From positions 635,501 through 699,500 of the forward strand of contig NZ_AP028679.1 in assembly GCF_037076455.1 (NCBI RefSeq): 64,000 nucleotides of DNA, read 5' to 3'. Both the position numbers and the translations under genes were made by a program. Position 1 is the first letter of the stretch, and every line of letters starts with the position of its first letter. Below the pieces are notes generated by a model. It had not been told where the DNA came from and did not search any database. It saw only the letters and a list, made by a program, of their open reading frames with translations. Below are positions 1 to 9,941 of this stretch, one piece after another. This DNA comes from Desulfoferula mesophila (GTDB taxonomy: Bacteria; Desulfobacterota; Desulfarculia; Desulfarculales; Desulfarculaceae).

Positions 1-479
1 ACTGAACGGGTTGATTGGGTCTTGGTGCGCTCCCGCCGCAGTCTGATGAAACCATCACTAAGGTCTAGTTAGCTCCAGCGAGGATGGTTTTAAGGCAAAT
101 GACCTCCTTGTTCACGGTCGCTGGGCGGATATTCTCATCCGGGTGGCGGGGTGAGGGCTATGGGAGACGCTGGCGCTGATACGACTCGACTTTGCCGGGT
201 GTCAGTTCGGAGATTCTGCTGCTCCCTCCCAGCAGTCGCACTAGGTGTCGAATAAACTCGGTGTCGCGGCTGACCCGCCCCCCTGCGCCGTCGGGGGGCC
301 GGGGCCGTTTATATCCAGACGCCGGCCACGGATACGTCGGCCGGGCTTGAATAAAAGAGCCTTTGAAAGCACCTGGGCGGCTCCCAGCGCGCCATAAAAG
401 GGTTGGGGGCAAGCTTAGCCTCAGCTCCTGATCGTCAGGCCGCCCAATTAGGTCGTCCTGGCCGTCCGCCGGGGAGGCG
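1..479. other. Region without an intact gene at the left edge
   Basis: No intact coding sequence is supported here. The only recognisable content is the decayed integrase fragment at 64-268. Positions 269-479 hold no start, motif or family I can name; the long minus-strand frame over 158-586 overlaps the end of the oxidoreductase/acetyltransferase gene in another frame. No clear terminator for that gene was found. Confidence 0.5.
64..268 (-). pseudogene. Tyrosine recombinase (phage integrase) N-terminal fragment, decayed
   Basis: Read on the minus strand from about 268, the frame gives residues such as SRISELTPGKVESYQRQRL, then a TAG (158-160), then, still in frame, IRPATVNKEVICLKTIL, then another TAG (64-66). 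The pattern 'seLTP..ve.Y...RL ... PATVN.E...LKt.l' is the SAM-like core-binding domain that precedes the catalytic domain of tyrosine integrases. Two in-frame stops and the lack of a recognisable catalytic domain (R..HxxR..Y) in the 63 bases left mean it is not a working gene. It probably marks an old mobile-element integration next to the polysaccharide region. Recognition is by motif only, so the call is moderate. Confidence 0.55.
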
Positions 480-2066
480 TCACTCCCGCTCCACCAGGCC
501 CTCCTCGGCTTCCCGGTACTTTTTGCCGCAGGCGCGACATTGCATTTTAGGGTCAAGCCGCTCCCCGCAGGCGCAAATCCAGCCAATTTGCTTTGCCGGG
601 TTGCCCACCACCAGGGCGTGGTCCTTCACGTCCTTGGTGACCACGGCCCCGGCTCCCACCATGGCGTAGCGGCCCACGTCATGCCCGCACACTATGGTGC
701 AGTTGGCCCCCAGGGAAGCCCCGGTCTTGATCAAGGTGGGCAGGAGTTCGTCCATGCGGCGAATGCCCGCCCGGGGATTGATCACGTTGGTGAAAACCAT
801 GGAGGGGCCGCAAAAGACCTCGTCCTCCAGGGTGACGCCCTTGTACACGCTGACGTTGTTCTGAATCTTGCAACCCCGGCCGATGCTCACCTCGGGGCCG
901 ATGACCACGTTTTGCCCCACATTGCAGTCTTCACCCACCTGCGAGCCCTTGAGCACATGGGAAAAGTGCCAGATCTTGCTGCCCGACCCCACCCGGGCGC
1001 CCTCGTCGAGCACCGCGGTGGGATGCAGGAAGTAATCGGTTTGCTGCTCCGCATTGGCGGCCGGGGGCAGGGGCGCGCCATTGCCGTTGGTGCGCTTGCG
1101 ATCCAGGGAGGCCTGGCTGGCGTTGAGCACCTCCAGCACGGTCAAGCCTTCCTGGCCGTCCGTCAGCGGTTGCTCGCCTGTGGTGATGCAGCTCAAGAAA
1201 TGCTCGCACTCGCAGCGCAGAGGCTCGGTTTGCTGCAGAGGCACCATCTCGGCATCGGCTTTTTCCGCCAGGGGCAGGTGATTCTGCCAGTTGATCTTGT
1301 GGGGGTACAGGGACAGCTTTTCATCCCAGGGCAGGGTGTCGTTGAATACCGCCATTTTGGCGTCACCCACCACGATCAGCTTCTGCTCCTTAAAAGGGTG
1401 CAGCCACGAGACGAAGATGTGGGCCATGAGGCCGGAAGGAAATTCCAAATGGGTGGTGGTCACGTCGGCGATTTCCTGGTGCAGATAGTAGCCGCCCGTG
1501 GCCGTGACCTTGCAGGGCGGCTCGCCGGCCAGGGTCAGGATCATGGAGATGTCGTGGGGAGCGAAGGACCAGAGGATATTCTCCTCCCGCCTGAACTTGC
1601 CCAGGTTGAGGCGGTTGGAGTAGATGTAGTGTATGCGGCCCAATTCGCCGGCTTGGATGATCTCCTTCAGTTTGATGAACGCCGGGTGGTACTGCAAAAG
1701 GTGCCCCACCATCAGGACTAGCCCGCGCTGTTGGGCCAGTTCGATCAGCTCGCGTCCTTCATCCGCGTCCAGCACCAGGGGCTTTTCCACGTAAACGTGT
1801 TTGCCCGCTTCCAGGGCGGCCTTGGCCAGGCCGTAGTGGGTCCCCGCCGGCGTGGCGATTACCACCCCAGAAACCTGCCCGTGCTCAAAGGCGTCCCGGG
1901 GGTTGTTGGATACTTCAATGCCGGGATAGGTTTCCTGAATGGCGCCCAGCAGTTCCGAGTCGCTGTCGCAGACCAGGGCCAGAGCCCCGAGTTCATGGTA
2001 ATTGCGCACCAGGTTCTTGCCCCAGTACCCGCAACCTATAACGGCGATGTTTTTGTCGTTGTGCAT
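480..2066 (-). CDS. Gfo/Idh/MocA sugar oxidoreductase fused to left-handed beta-helix N-acetyltransferase (WbpB/WbpD-like)
   Basis: A 528-residue bifunctional enzyme for a nucleotide-activated amino sugar. Residues 7-18 carry the Rossmann NAD-binding motif (AVIGCGYWGKN) and EKP at 94-96 is the conserved catalytic-lysine motif of Gfo/Idh/MocA dehydrogenases. A linker at about 325-343 leads into hexapeptide repeats of a left-handed beta-helix acyltransferase (about 346-490), then a C-terminal zinc-ribbon-like Cys quartet (C498, C500, C510, C513). In Pseudomonas and Bordetella these activities are separate proteins (WbpB/WlbA and WbpD/WlbB) that oxidise UDP-GlcNAcA at C3 and acetylate the 3-amino product; the aminotransferase between them is not in this window. 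The start at 2066 is chosen over an upstream in-frame codon because of the Shine-Dalgarno AGGGGA and because the Rossmann fold begins directly after it. The fusion is clear; the exact sugar is inferred. Confidence 0.85.
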   Translation of the reverse strand: MHNDKNIAVIGCGYWGKNLVRNYHELGALALVCDSDSELLGAIQETYPGIEVSNNPRDAFEHGQVSGVVIATPAGTHYGLAKAALEAGKHVYVEKPLVLDADEGRELIELAQQRGLVLMVGHLLQYHPAFIKLKEIIQAGELGRIHYIYSNRLNLGKFRREENILWSFAPHDISMILTLAGEPPCKVTATGGYYLHQEIADVTTTHLEFPSGLMAHIFVSWLHPFKEQKLIVVGDAKMAVFNDTLPWDEKLSLYPHKINWQNHLPLAEKADAEMVPLQQTEPLRCECEHFLSCITTGEQPLTDGQEGLTVLEVLNASQASLDRKRTNGNGAPLPPAANAEQQTDYFLHPTAVLDEGARVGSGSKIWHFSHVLKGSQVGEDCNVGQNVVIGPEVSIGRGCKIQNNVSVYKGVTLEDEVFCGPSMVFTNVINPRAGIRRMDELLPTLIKTGASLGANCTIVCGHDVGRYAMVGAGAVVTKDVKDHALVVGNPAKQIGWICACGERLDPKMQCRACGKKYREAEEGLVERE

Positions 2067-2344
2067 GTCAAAGATCCCCTGACTCCCGCCGGCAAAGCGC
2101 CGCGCAGGATAGTCGCGCTTTCTTCCTGTCCAGCCAGGCCCGGATGAGGGGGCATGGGCAGAATACATTTTAGGTCCGAGAGGTCTCCACTCGCCGGGAA
2201 GCTGTCCCGGCGACAACCCAAGCCGCTGGGCGCCTTTTGCGGGCTCAGGGGCTCGGGATATTAGGCCGCGGTGCGCAACTCGCGCTTGGCGGCGATAATG
2301 GTTAACCGGCAGCGGACCATGCCGGCCACTCAGGGTTCCCGGGA

Positions 2345-3343
<999 letters not shown>

Positions 3344-3560
3344 TTTTGTACTCTCTTCGCATCCCCCTAACCGGGCAGGAAAAGGTGAGGTAGCTGCTGG
3401 ATCAACGCTGTAATATTCTTAAATAACGGATTGTTAGATCAGCCTGCCAGCGTTGGTGAGTAGCATAGCATATTTCCAGCCGATTAGGAATCGTCCTGGT
3501 TTTAGGGGTGATTGGCGCCTGTCGGCCGTCGCCCGGGGTGGGGGGCCGGCAAGGCGCTGG

Positions 3561-5003
3561 TCAACCGGCTTTTGGCCCGAGCCTGCCCCAGAACCCTTTG
3601 ACCTGGCCCATGGTTATCAACCCCAGGCACAAGGTGGAGGCGGCATAGACCGCCACTCCCAGGGCAATCAGGGCCCACAAGTTAAAGTGGCCCAGCCCTT
3701 TGGCGGCGGCTACCAGGCACCCCATGGCCAGGCAGGCCCCACCGGCCCGCAGGAAAAAATTCAAAGGCAGGCTCCACCCGGTCAGCCGCCGGCTGATGCC
3801 CATGGCGATCATGGCGTTAATGGTCTGCCCCGCCCAGAAAGCGGTGGCGGCTCCCAAGATGCCCAGGGAGGGAATCATTCCAAAGGACAGGGCCACGCTC
3901 AGGCAAACCCCCGAGGCCAGCAGCGGGAGTATCAGCTTGGTGCGCAGTTGCAGGTGCAGGGCGTATACGTTGGCCAGATAAAGGGCCGAGGAGAGATGGC
4001 CGGCGGCGGCCAGGGCGGCCACGGGCCAGGTGACGCCGAAGGCTCGCCCCGTCAGAAAAACCACCAGGTCGCTCCAGACAAGGGCCAATCCCACGATAAC
4101 CGGCAGCCCCAACAACAGCAGGTTGCGGTTGGCCGTGGCGAAAAGCTTGGCGGACTGCTCCCTGCGGTCCTCCCGCGTCCAGGCCTGGGCCAGTTGGGGC
4201 AGCAGAACGAAGTTTACCGCCGCCGAGAAGGTGACCAGCACCGAGCTCACGGTAAAGGCCACGGTGTATTCCCCCACCATCGCCTGCCCCTGCAGGTGCA
4301 CCAGCACGAAGCGCTCGATGTTCTTGCCCAGCCAGGTCAGGGCAACGGCGGGCAACAGGGGCAGGGCGTAGTAAAAATACGTTTTGGGCAGGGTGAGCTT
4401 AGCGCCCTGGAGCGGCACCCGCCGCCAGGCGGCCAGGGTGAGATATACGCAGGCGGAAAATTCGATCAGGCTTTGGGACCAGAGCAGCTCGCGCACCGAG
4501 GCGCCCCACAGGGCCAGCCCTAAGATGGCCGCCGTCCTGGCCGCGGTGATCGCCAGTTCCAGAATGCTCTGGCGCACCAACTCGAATCGGGCCCGCAACA
4601 GTGAAGACAAAAAGGTGCGCATGGACAAGGCTATGCCCAGAAAGACGGAGGCCCGGGACAAGGGCCCTCCGCCGGCGGAGTTGAAGATGACGCTACCCAG
4701 CGGATCGGCGAACAACCAGGCGACGGCATACTGGGCGGCCGCCATCACCAGGGCGAACAGCAGGCAGCTCCAAAACCGCTGCGCGAACGTGCCTTGTTCC
4801 CGGTCCTGGGCGTAAAAGCGGGGGATGACCACGGCCAGGCCCATGGTGGCCACGGCGGACACGCCCGTGACAACGGACATGGCCAGGCCCCATTCGCCAT
4901 ACTGCGCCTTGCCCAGGGTGCGGGTGAGTATGGGCAGGTATACCAGGGTAGCCAGGGACAACGGGGCGGACAGGAAAAGGCGCAACAGAATGCGCCGGGT
5001 CAT
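3561..5003 (-). CDS. Wzx-type polysaccharide/oligosaccharide flippase (MOP superfamily)
   Basis: A 480-residue polytopic membrane protein with regularly spaced hydrophobic helices throughout, beginning LRLFLSAPLSL and containing the flippase-like run PILTRTLGKAQYGEWGLAM (a short loop then 'YGew' as in polysaccharide biosynthesis flippases). It would move lipid-linked repeat units across the inner membrane. The start at 5003 is chosen because it has a good Shine-Dalgarno (GGGGAG) and puts the first helix at the N terminus; the longer frame to 5141 overlaps the upstream glycosyltransferase. It is co-directional with the GT4 gene, 58 bases after its stop. A second flippase at 14652-16013 points to two glycans or two assembly steps in the region. 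Confidence 0.85.
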   Translation of the reverse strand: MTRRILLRLFLSAPLSLATLVYLPILTRTLGKAQYGEWGLAMSVVTGVSAVATMGLAVVIPRFYAQDREQGTFAQRFWSCLLFALVMAAAQYAVAWLFADPLGSVIFNSAGGGPLSRASVFLGIALSMRTFLSSLLRARFELVRQSILELAITAARTAAILGLALWGASVRELLWSQSLIEFSACVYLTLAAWRRVPLQGAKLTLPKTYFYYALPLLPAVALTWLGKNIERFVLVHLQGQAMVGEYTVAFTVSSVLVTFSAAVNFVLLPQLAQAWTREDRREQSAKLFATANRNLLLLGLPVIVGLALVWSDLVVFLTGRAFGVTWPVAALAAAGHLSSALYLANVYALHLQLRTKLILPLLASGVCLSVALSFGMIPSLGILGAATAFWAGQTINAMIAMGISRRLTGWSLPLNFFLRAGGACLAMGCLVAAAKGLGHFNLWALIALGVAVYAASTLCLGLITMGQVKGFWGRLGPKAG

Positions 5004-5061
5004 CAACTCCCCGCCGCCGCGGGAGGCGGGGCCGTCAGGCGCGGCGTTAGGCCCGCCCTGC

Positions 5062-6327
5062 TCAGGCACGCGATCCAACCAGGCCGCGGTAAAGCTCCCG
5101 CAACAGCTTTTGCTCCACCTCCCAATTGTGGCGCCGGACAAAGGCGTCAGCCGCCGCCCGCCCCATGGCTTGTCTTTGCGGGCCGTTGGACGCCAGGCGC
5201 TCGAACGCGCCTATAATGGCTTCGTCGTCCAGGGGGGAGACGCAGATCCCCAGCCCCGCTTCGTCCACCAGGCGCAGCATCTCCGGAAAATCCGAGTCCA
5301 CCGAGGGAATGCCGGCCTGCATGTAGATGAAAATCTTGTTGGGCGCGGCCATCTGGTGACTGACGCTGCCCGGGCTGATCAGGCAGGCCCCGATGTCGGC
5401 CGAGGCGGTGATGGGCCCCACCTGCTTCTGGGGCACCGCCCCGTGAAAGATCACCTTGTCCGGCGGCAGGCCGGAAGCCATTTGCTCCAACTCCGCCCGC
5501 AGGGGGCCGTCCCCCAGGAAAAACACCGTGCTTCCCGGTAGGCGGGGAGCCAGCCTCACCAGGGTCTCGCAGCCCCGCCCCACTTGCAGGCCGCCGACGT
5601 AAATGATTATTTTGCGCTCCGGCGGCAGGTGGTAACGCCGCCGGATGAAATCGTTTTTTTCCGCCAAGGGCAGGGGAGGGTAGTTGTGGATCACCCGGAC
5701 GCGGGTCTTGAGCCGGGGGTGATCCGCGTGAAGGCGCTGGGCGATGGATTCGCTGACCGTGGTCACCAGATGGGCCTTGGGCACGAGCCACTTCTCCACC
5801 ACCTTGTAGGTCAGGGTCCGAAGACGCCCCTTGAGCTGGCGGGGGATGACGTTGGAGGCCCGGGAGGCGTGGTATTCGTGGGAGTCGTAGACCAGGCGAG
5901 CCCTTTTGCGCTTGGCCAGAACCCGCCCCAGGGGCAGCATTTCCACGTCATTGGACAACACCAAGTCCACGGGTTGGCCGGCCAGAGAGCGCCAGACCAC
6001 GGGCAGGCTGTCCAGGCAGAATTGATGATTCAACAGCGATATAAGGGGTAAACGGCGTACCAGCCGCGTTGGGGCTTGTTTGGCGCAGTCGCGATGCCAC
6101 AATCCCCTGAAAATGGTCAACCCGTCCAGCGTCTCGCTGCCAGGCTGGGGGCCATTTTGGTCGCAGACCACGACCACCTGCCAACCGTCACCCAATAGTG
6201 CCCGGGCGCAGTTCATGACCCTGGGATCGAACCAGCCATCCGCGCGACAAAAATCATTTCTGACCAATAACAACGCGCTCGGCGATTTGGCGATGGGGCC
6301 GGTCGGCGGTTTGTGGGGCTGTGTCAT
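5062..6327 (-). CDS. GT4-family glycosyltransferase
   Basis: A 421-residue GT-B glycosyltransferase. The N-terminal half contains NDFCRADGWFDPRV and a conserved acceptor-side segment (LVLSNDVEMLPLGR); the C-terminal donor-binding half shows YVGGLQVGRGCETLVRLAP at about 243, FLGDGPLRAELE, and a late acidic-rich segment (MQAGIPSVDSDFPEMLR) that replaces the EGFPL-type motif of GT4 enzymes. It would transfer a sugar during assembly of the surface glycan in the cytoplasm. It is the first gene of a minus-strand group with the flippase and GT2. The start is the ATG at 6325-6327, with a distant GAGGG upstream, so a slightly different start is possible. Confidence 0.8.
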   Translation of the reverse strand: MTQPHKPPTGPIAKSPSALLLVRNDFCRADGWFDPRVMNCARALLGDGWQVVVVCDQNGPQPGSETLDGLTIFRGLWHRDCAKQAPTRLVRRLPLISLLNHQFCLDSLPVVWRSLAGQPVDLVLSNDVEMLPLGRVLAKRKRARLVYDSHEYHASRASNVIPRQLKGRLRTLTYKVVEKWLVPKAHLVTTVSESIAQRLHADHPRLKTRVRVIHNYPPLPLAEKNDFIRRRYHLPPERKIIIYVGGLQVGRGCETLVRLAPRLPGSTVFFLGDGPLRAELEQMASGLPPDKVIFHGAVPQKQVGPITASADIGACLISPGSVSHQMAAPNKIFIYMQAGIPSVDSDFPEMLRLVDEAGLGICVSPLDDEAIIGAFERLASNGPQRQAMGRAAADAFVRRHNWEVEQKLLRELYRGLVGSRA

Positions 6328-6700
6328 GGCAGAGATACTTTACCCTCGAGGCTCAATTGTCCACCGCGATTATAATGGATTGGCTTCCAGGATGGTGGCG
6401 ACTTGTAAAATGCCTTGTCGCGCCAAGCTGGGCCGCCCACGTGTTCAGGCCTCGGCGCCGGCCGGAAACTGGTGCAGATACTCAACAACCGGGCGCGGCC
6501 TCCAGGACCACGGCGGAGGGTTGTCGGAAATGGTAAAATATCACCTACCATGCTGGCAACATACTTAGGCCTGCCCAAGGCGGATAGTGGAAACATGGCA
6601 TAAGGTGACGTTTAGTCCGTTTTGGCGTTCACGTTGCTCACGGCAAACGACGCCAGCCGGAAAATCTCATTGAACCGGGTGTTTTTTGGGCCTTAGCCAA
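6328..6700. other. Divergent intergenic region between two glycosyltransferase genes
   Basis: The genes on either side point away from each other, so promoters for both should lie here. I see no convincing -35/-10 pair, palindrome or additional protein-coding remnant; the short frames in both directions have no recognisable motif. Confidence 0.4.
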
Positions 6701-8029
6701 ATGCATATACCTTATTCGTCTCATTCGGCCGGGGGTAAGACCTGCCTGGTGGTTGCATACTGGGCTCCTTGGCTGAATATCCCGGGGTCGATCCGCTACC
6801 GCAAGCTGTTCTCGCGTCTGGAACGTCATGGCTGGGAAATTCGGTTGCTGACCGTGGGTAGCGCGCGCGACTGTTTGCGCTACGGCGACCCCGAGCGGTG
6901 TCTGGCCGTTCCCCTGCTTACCGCCAGGCGGCTCACAAGCGGGAAAGCGGCCGCCTGCGCCATACCCGGCCTCGCTTCTCGGCTGCCGATCCATCGGGTC
7001 AAGGCGGCCCTGAGCCTGTTGGTCAGACGGGTTCCCGTGCCCCGCACCTACGGCTGGTTTCGCCAGTGGCCCCGCATCCTGGCGTGGAGCCGCCGGATGG
7101 CGCCGGACCTGATACTCAGCACCTCGCCTCCCCCCAGCGCCCATTGGCTGGCCAAGGCCCTGGCCGCCAAGCTCGGCAAGCCCTGGGTGGCCGAGCTCCG
7201 CGATCCCTGGGTGGACAATCATTACTACCAGAAGTCGGGCGTGTTTTATGACCTGGAGCTGTGGCTGGAGCGCAAGCTCTTGGCCAGCAGCGACGCTTTG
7301 ATCACCGTGTCCCCGCAAATAGCGGCCAACCTGGCCGCCCGTCACGGCAAGCCGGTGAAGGTCATCGACCATTGCTTCGAGGGCCGGACGCCGGGGTCTT
7401 GCCCGGATGGCGCTCCTGAAACCGCCGGCCGGTTCGACCTGGCCATCCCTCTCACCATCCTCTACACCGGCCGCCTGTACCCGCCCTTTCTCATGCCCGG
7501 CATGCTCTTGGAGGCCCTGGATGAGCTGCGCCGGTCGGGCGTGCTGCGGCCCGGCGACATCAAGCTGGTTTTTTACACCCCCAGCCGGGCCATGTTGAGC
7601 GACTGGCTGGCTCGGGAGTATGCCCCGCTCCAGGGCTACTGCGAGCTGCACGATCCGGTAAGCAACGAGCAAGCCCTGCAGCTCCAGCGGAACTGCGATT
7701 TATTGCTGGCCTTGGGCTGGTTCGGTCCCCGGGGCCAGGGCGTGGTGACCTCCAAGCTGGGCGAGTACCTGGGAACCGGCCGGCCCATTCTGGCCATCGC
7801 CTCGCCGGATTCCCGTTTGAGCGATATCCTGGACTCGGTGGCCAACGGTTTTCCGGTGCATTCCGCCAAGGCCTGCGCCGCCCTGCTCAGCGAATTCTTG
7901 CGTCTGGCCAGGCGGGGCGCCCACCTGCGGCCGCAGTCGGCGTCTCTCGAGCGGTACTCTTGCCGGGAACAGGCGAGCCGGTTGTCGCAGTTCCTCAACG
8001 AGGTCGCCGACCACCACGCGTCAATGTAA
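6701..8029 (+). CDS. Glycosyltransferase, GT4-like (GT-B fold)
   Basis: About 442 residues. The N terminus reads CLVVAYWAPWLNIPGSIRY, like many GT-B enzymes of exopolysaccharide clusters. The middle has the acceptor-side segment PDLILSTSPPPSAHWLA and AELRDPWVDNHYY; the C-terminal half has TILYTGRLYPPF at about 255 and the donor-site region SKLGEYLGTGRPILAIAS at about 352. Likely a cytoplasmic glycosyltransferase acting in glycan assembly. I chose the ATG at 6701; a TTG at 6686 in the same frame would add five residues, and neither has a strong Shine-Dalgarno. It is transcribed divergently from the GT4 gene on its left and stands alone on its strand. Confidence 0.78.
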   Translation: MHIPYSSHSAGGKTCLVVAYWAPWLNIPGSIRYRKLFSRLERHGWEIRLLTVGSARDCLRYGDPERCLAVPLLTARRLTSGKAAACAIPGLASRLPIHRVKAALSLLVRRVPVPRTYGWFRQWPRILAWSRRMAPDLILSTSPPPSAHWLAKALAAKLGKPWVAELRDPWVDNHYYQKSGVFYDLELWLERKLLASSDALITVSPQIAANLAARHGKPVKVIDHCFEGRTPGSCPDGAPETAGRFDLAIPLTILYTGRLYPPFLMPGMLLEALDELRRSGVLRPGDIKLVFYTPSRAMLSDWLAREYAPLQGYCELHDPVSNEQALQLQRNCDLLLALGWFGPRGQGVVTSKLGEYLGTGRPILAIASPDSRLSDILDSVANGFPVHSAKACAALLSEFLRLARRGAHLRPQSASLERYSCREQASRLSQFLNEVADHHASM

Positions 8030-8388
8030 AGAGCCGCCCGAGGCGCGAGGCTGTTGCGCGCACCGCTGCGATGGGCGGCCCGTTGTTCTCGAGTTGGGGA
8101 TGGTGGCGCCGGGCGGGGCGGCCGGCGCCGCGGCCGCGGGCTCAGTCCGCCGCGTTGGCCAGGATGTGGTCGGCCGTCGACCCCGCGGCCTTTGCCCAGG
8201 TTGTTTGTTGAATATTGATTGTGCAAACGGTGGTCTGTTATAAGGCCTTATGTTAGGAGAGAGTTGCAAATCCTGTCAGATGTTATGAGCAATAGTTTGC
8301 TAAACGCTATGCAGAATGCACCTCAAGAAACTACCCCCAAAGAGGGCGAATAAGTTCAACACCTTCAATTCAGAAGAGGGTGGGTAAA
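8030..8388. other. Intergenic region upstream of the GNAT gene, with two possible tiny ORFs
   Basis: The right part is clearly richer in A+T than the glycosyltransferase gene to its left. An ATG at 8250 opens a 12-codon frame (MLGESCKSCQML) whose stop overlaps the ATG of a 22-codon frame at 8285-8353 (MSNSLLNAMQNAPQ...). Neither has a strong ribosome site, so I do not call them genes. No clear promoter or terminator hairpin was found. Confidence 0.35.
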
Positions 8389-9507
8389 TTGATTTCCAAT
8401 GAACTGATCTATCGCGGTTATCAGCAAGGCGATGAACGCCTTCTCAAAGAGCTTTGCATTCAGGTTTTTAATGAAGAGCGCTCGATACCGGACTGGCAAT
8501 GGGAATTCATGGATACACCGGAGGGACCATCCAATATTCGTGTGATTGAAGATAAGGGCGCTATTGTAGGCCACATCGCCCTGATACCGATCCGGTTTCA
8601 ATATATGGATAAAGAAATCGTGGTGGGCAAATCCGAAGATTCCAGCCTGCGCGAGGACTACCGTGGGAAGAGGCTGTTCGGGAAACTGGAACATCAATGC
8701 TTTGATGAGGCTGCTGAAAAAGGCTATGCCGCCTCCTACAGCATCTCCAGGACCGCTAATGATGTTCACATCAAGGCCGGCTACCATCCGTTGAAACCTA
8801 TCGAAGGCTATTTTGTACCCTTGCGTTCCGATCAGGTTGTGAGCGAGCTAAAAAGCGCCGGGATTATTTCCGGATACCAGGCATGGTTTGCCAGGCCCCT
8901 GCTAAAGGTTATCGAGCGGAGATTTCGCAGGCGGTTGGAGCGAGCCGAATCACCGCCGGCGGGTATAACCATCGAACGAATGACTCGGTTCACAACTGAG
9001 TTTGATGACCTCTGGCGACGGTTTGCTTGTCAGAACCGCGTGATCACCATTAAGCGTTCATCGGCTTACTTAAACTGGAGATTCAATCAAAAACCAAACA
9101 ATGAATACGAAATTTATGCAGCGCGGTGTAAGGGCGAACTAGTTGGTTATTTGGTGTGCACAAGCGTTAAGCGCAAAGGTAACTTCAAAGTAGATCTAAA
9201 AATCGGAGTCACTTCGGACTTTTTATTTCTCAATTCGCATCAGGAGGTATTGGCTCCGCTGATTTATAGGGCAGCAAATTACTGGGTGGAGTGCCAATGT
9301 GATGTTGTGATTAACTGGGTTCATCGCGATAGCCTGTATGCCCCGAAAATGATTGCTCAACTTAAAAAACTTGGGCTGGTATCCATGCTCGGAAAGTACA
9401 GCATACCCATATCGGTTCGCGCCTTGCGAGATGAAGTGTCAATCGACTACATCGCCAATGAAAGGAACTGGTTCTTCACCCTGGCGTTTTCCGGAAGGTG
9501 GGCCTGA
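8389..9507 (+). CDS. GNAT-family N-acetyltransferase of a polysaccharide cluster
   Basis: About 372 residues. The N-terminal part is a GNAT fold: a WQWEFMDTP segment, then IVGHIALIPIRFQY, VVGKSEDSSLREDYRGKRLF (the acetyl-CoA loop, R-x-x-G-K/R-G/R type) and a following helix. The C-terminal half is a second, less conserved GNAT-like domain (HQEVLAPLIYRAANYW). It probably acylates an amino sugar. I place the start at TTG 8389, which has AGAGGG eight bases upstream; a GTG at 8380 is the alternative but sits directly on that ribosome site. The gene is visibly more A+T-rich than its neighbours and uses codons (TTT, AAA, ATT) rare nearby, which suggests transfer. A decayed relative lies just downstream on the other strand. 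Confidence 0.75.
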   Translation: MISNELIYRGYQQGDERLLKELCIQVFNEERSIPDWQWEFMDTPEGPSNIRVIEDKGAIVGHIALIPIRFQYMDKEIVVGKSEDSSLREDYRGKRLFGKLEHQCFDEAAEKGYAASYSISRTANDVHIKAGYHPLKPIEGYFVPLRSDQVVSELKSAGIISGYQAWFARPLLKVIERRFRRRLERAESPPAGITIERMTRFTTEFDDLWRRFACQNRVITIKRSSAYLNWRFNQKPNNEYEIYAARCKGELVGYLVCTSVKRKGNFKVDLKIGVTSDFLFLNSHQEVLAPLIYRAANYWVECQCDVVINWVHRDSLYAPKMIAQLKKLGLVSMLGKYSIPISVRALRDEVSIDYIANERNWFFTLAFSGRWA

Positions 9508-9526
9508 AAGACTTTTAAATGGCAGA

Positions 9527-9907
9527 TTAACGCGTTAAAATTGTTTGATTTTGCGGATTTCGCTTGGCTTGCATGGCTATGCCGGGCCGCTTGTTCGTAG
9601 GGTCATGCTTGGCTTGCAGGGCGCGGATTGGGAGCCCAAAGGTGTTTTCGGTCTTGCCCACCGCCACCGAGGTGCCCCGGTATTGGCAGGGGATGTAAAT
9701 CACCCCGATATGCCCCACCAGCTTTTCATCGTCCGGGTCGCGGATAATCCAAGATTCACTGGGCGGGAACGGGGTGTCCACCCACTGCCAAAGGTATTGG
9801 TCCAGGGTGCGCCGCCGCCCGGTTACCGAGTTTTAGGCCGTGTTGATATCCGGGTAGTCCTCGGGCAGGGACGGCCGGAAGATGAATTTAGCGTGCAGGC
9901 TCATCAT
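9527..9907 (-). pseudogene. Truncated GNAT acetyltransferase, with in-frame TAA
   Basis: On the minus strand, an ATG at 9905-9907 opens a frame reading FIFRPSLPEDYPDINTA, then TAA, then in the same frame RTLDQYLWQWVDTPFPPS, LVGHIGVIYIPCQYRG and VAVGKTENTFG. This matches the intact GNAT at 8389-9507 segment by segment (WQWEFMDTPEGPS, IVGHIALIPIRFQY, VVGKSEDSS). After KTENTFG the similarity stops, before the acetyl-CoA loop, and the frame runs through an imperfect 16-base direct repeat (9562-9577 and 9607-9622) to a stop at 9527. It starts 34 bases after the deacetylase stop, so it was probably the second gene of that operon. With one stop and no acetyl-CoA site it cannot be functional. Confidence 0.75.
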
Positions 9908-9941
9908 CGACTTTCCGCAGCATTGGCCAAGACCCGGGTGC

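Noticed and set aside
9844-9846. In-frame stop in the second GNAT considered as a possible recoding event like that of the peroxiredoxin
   Set aside because: It is TAA rather than TGA, it does not fall on a Cys position, and the gene is also truncated, so decay is the simpler reading.
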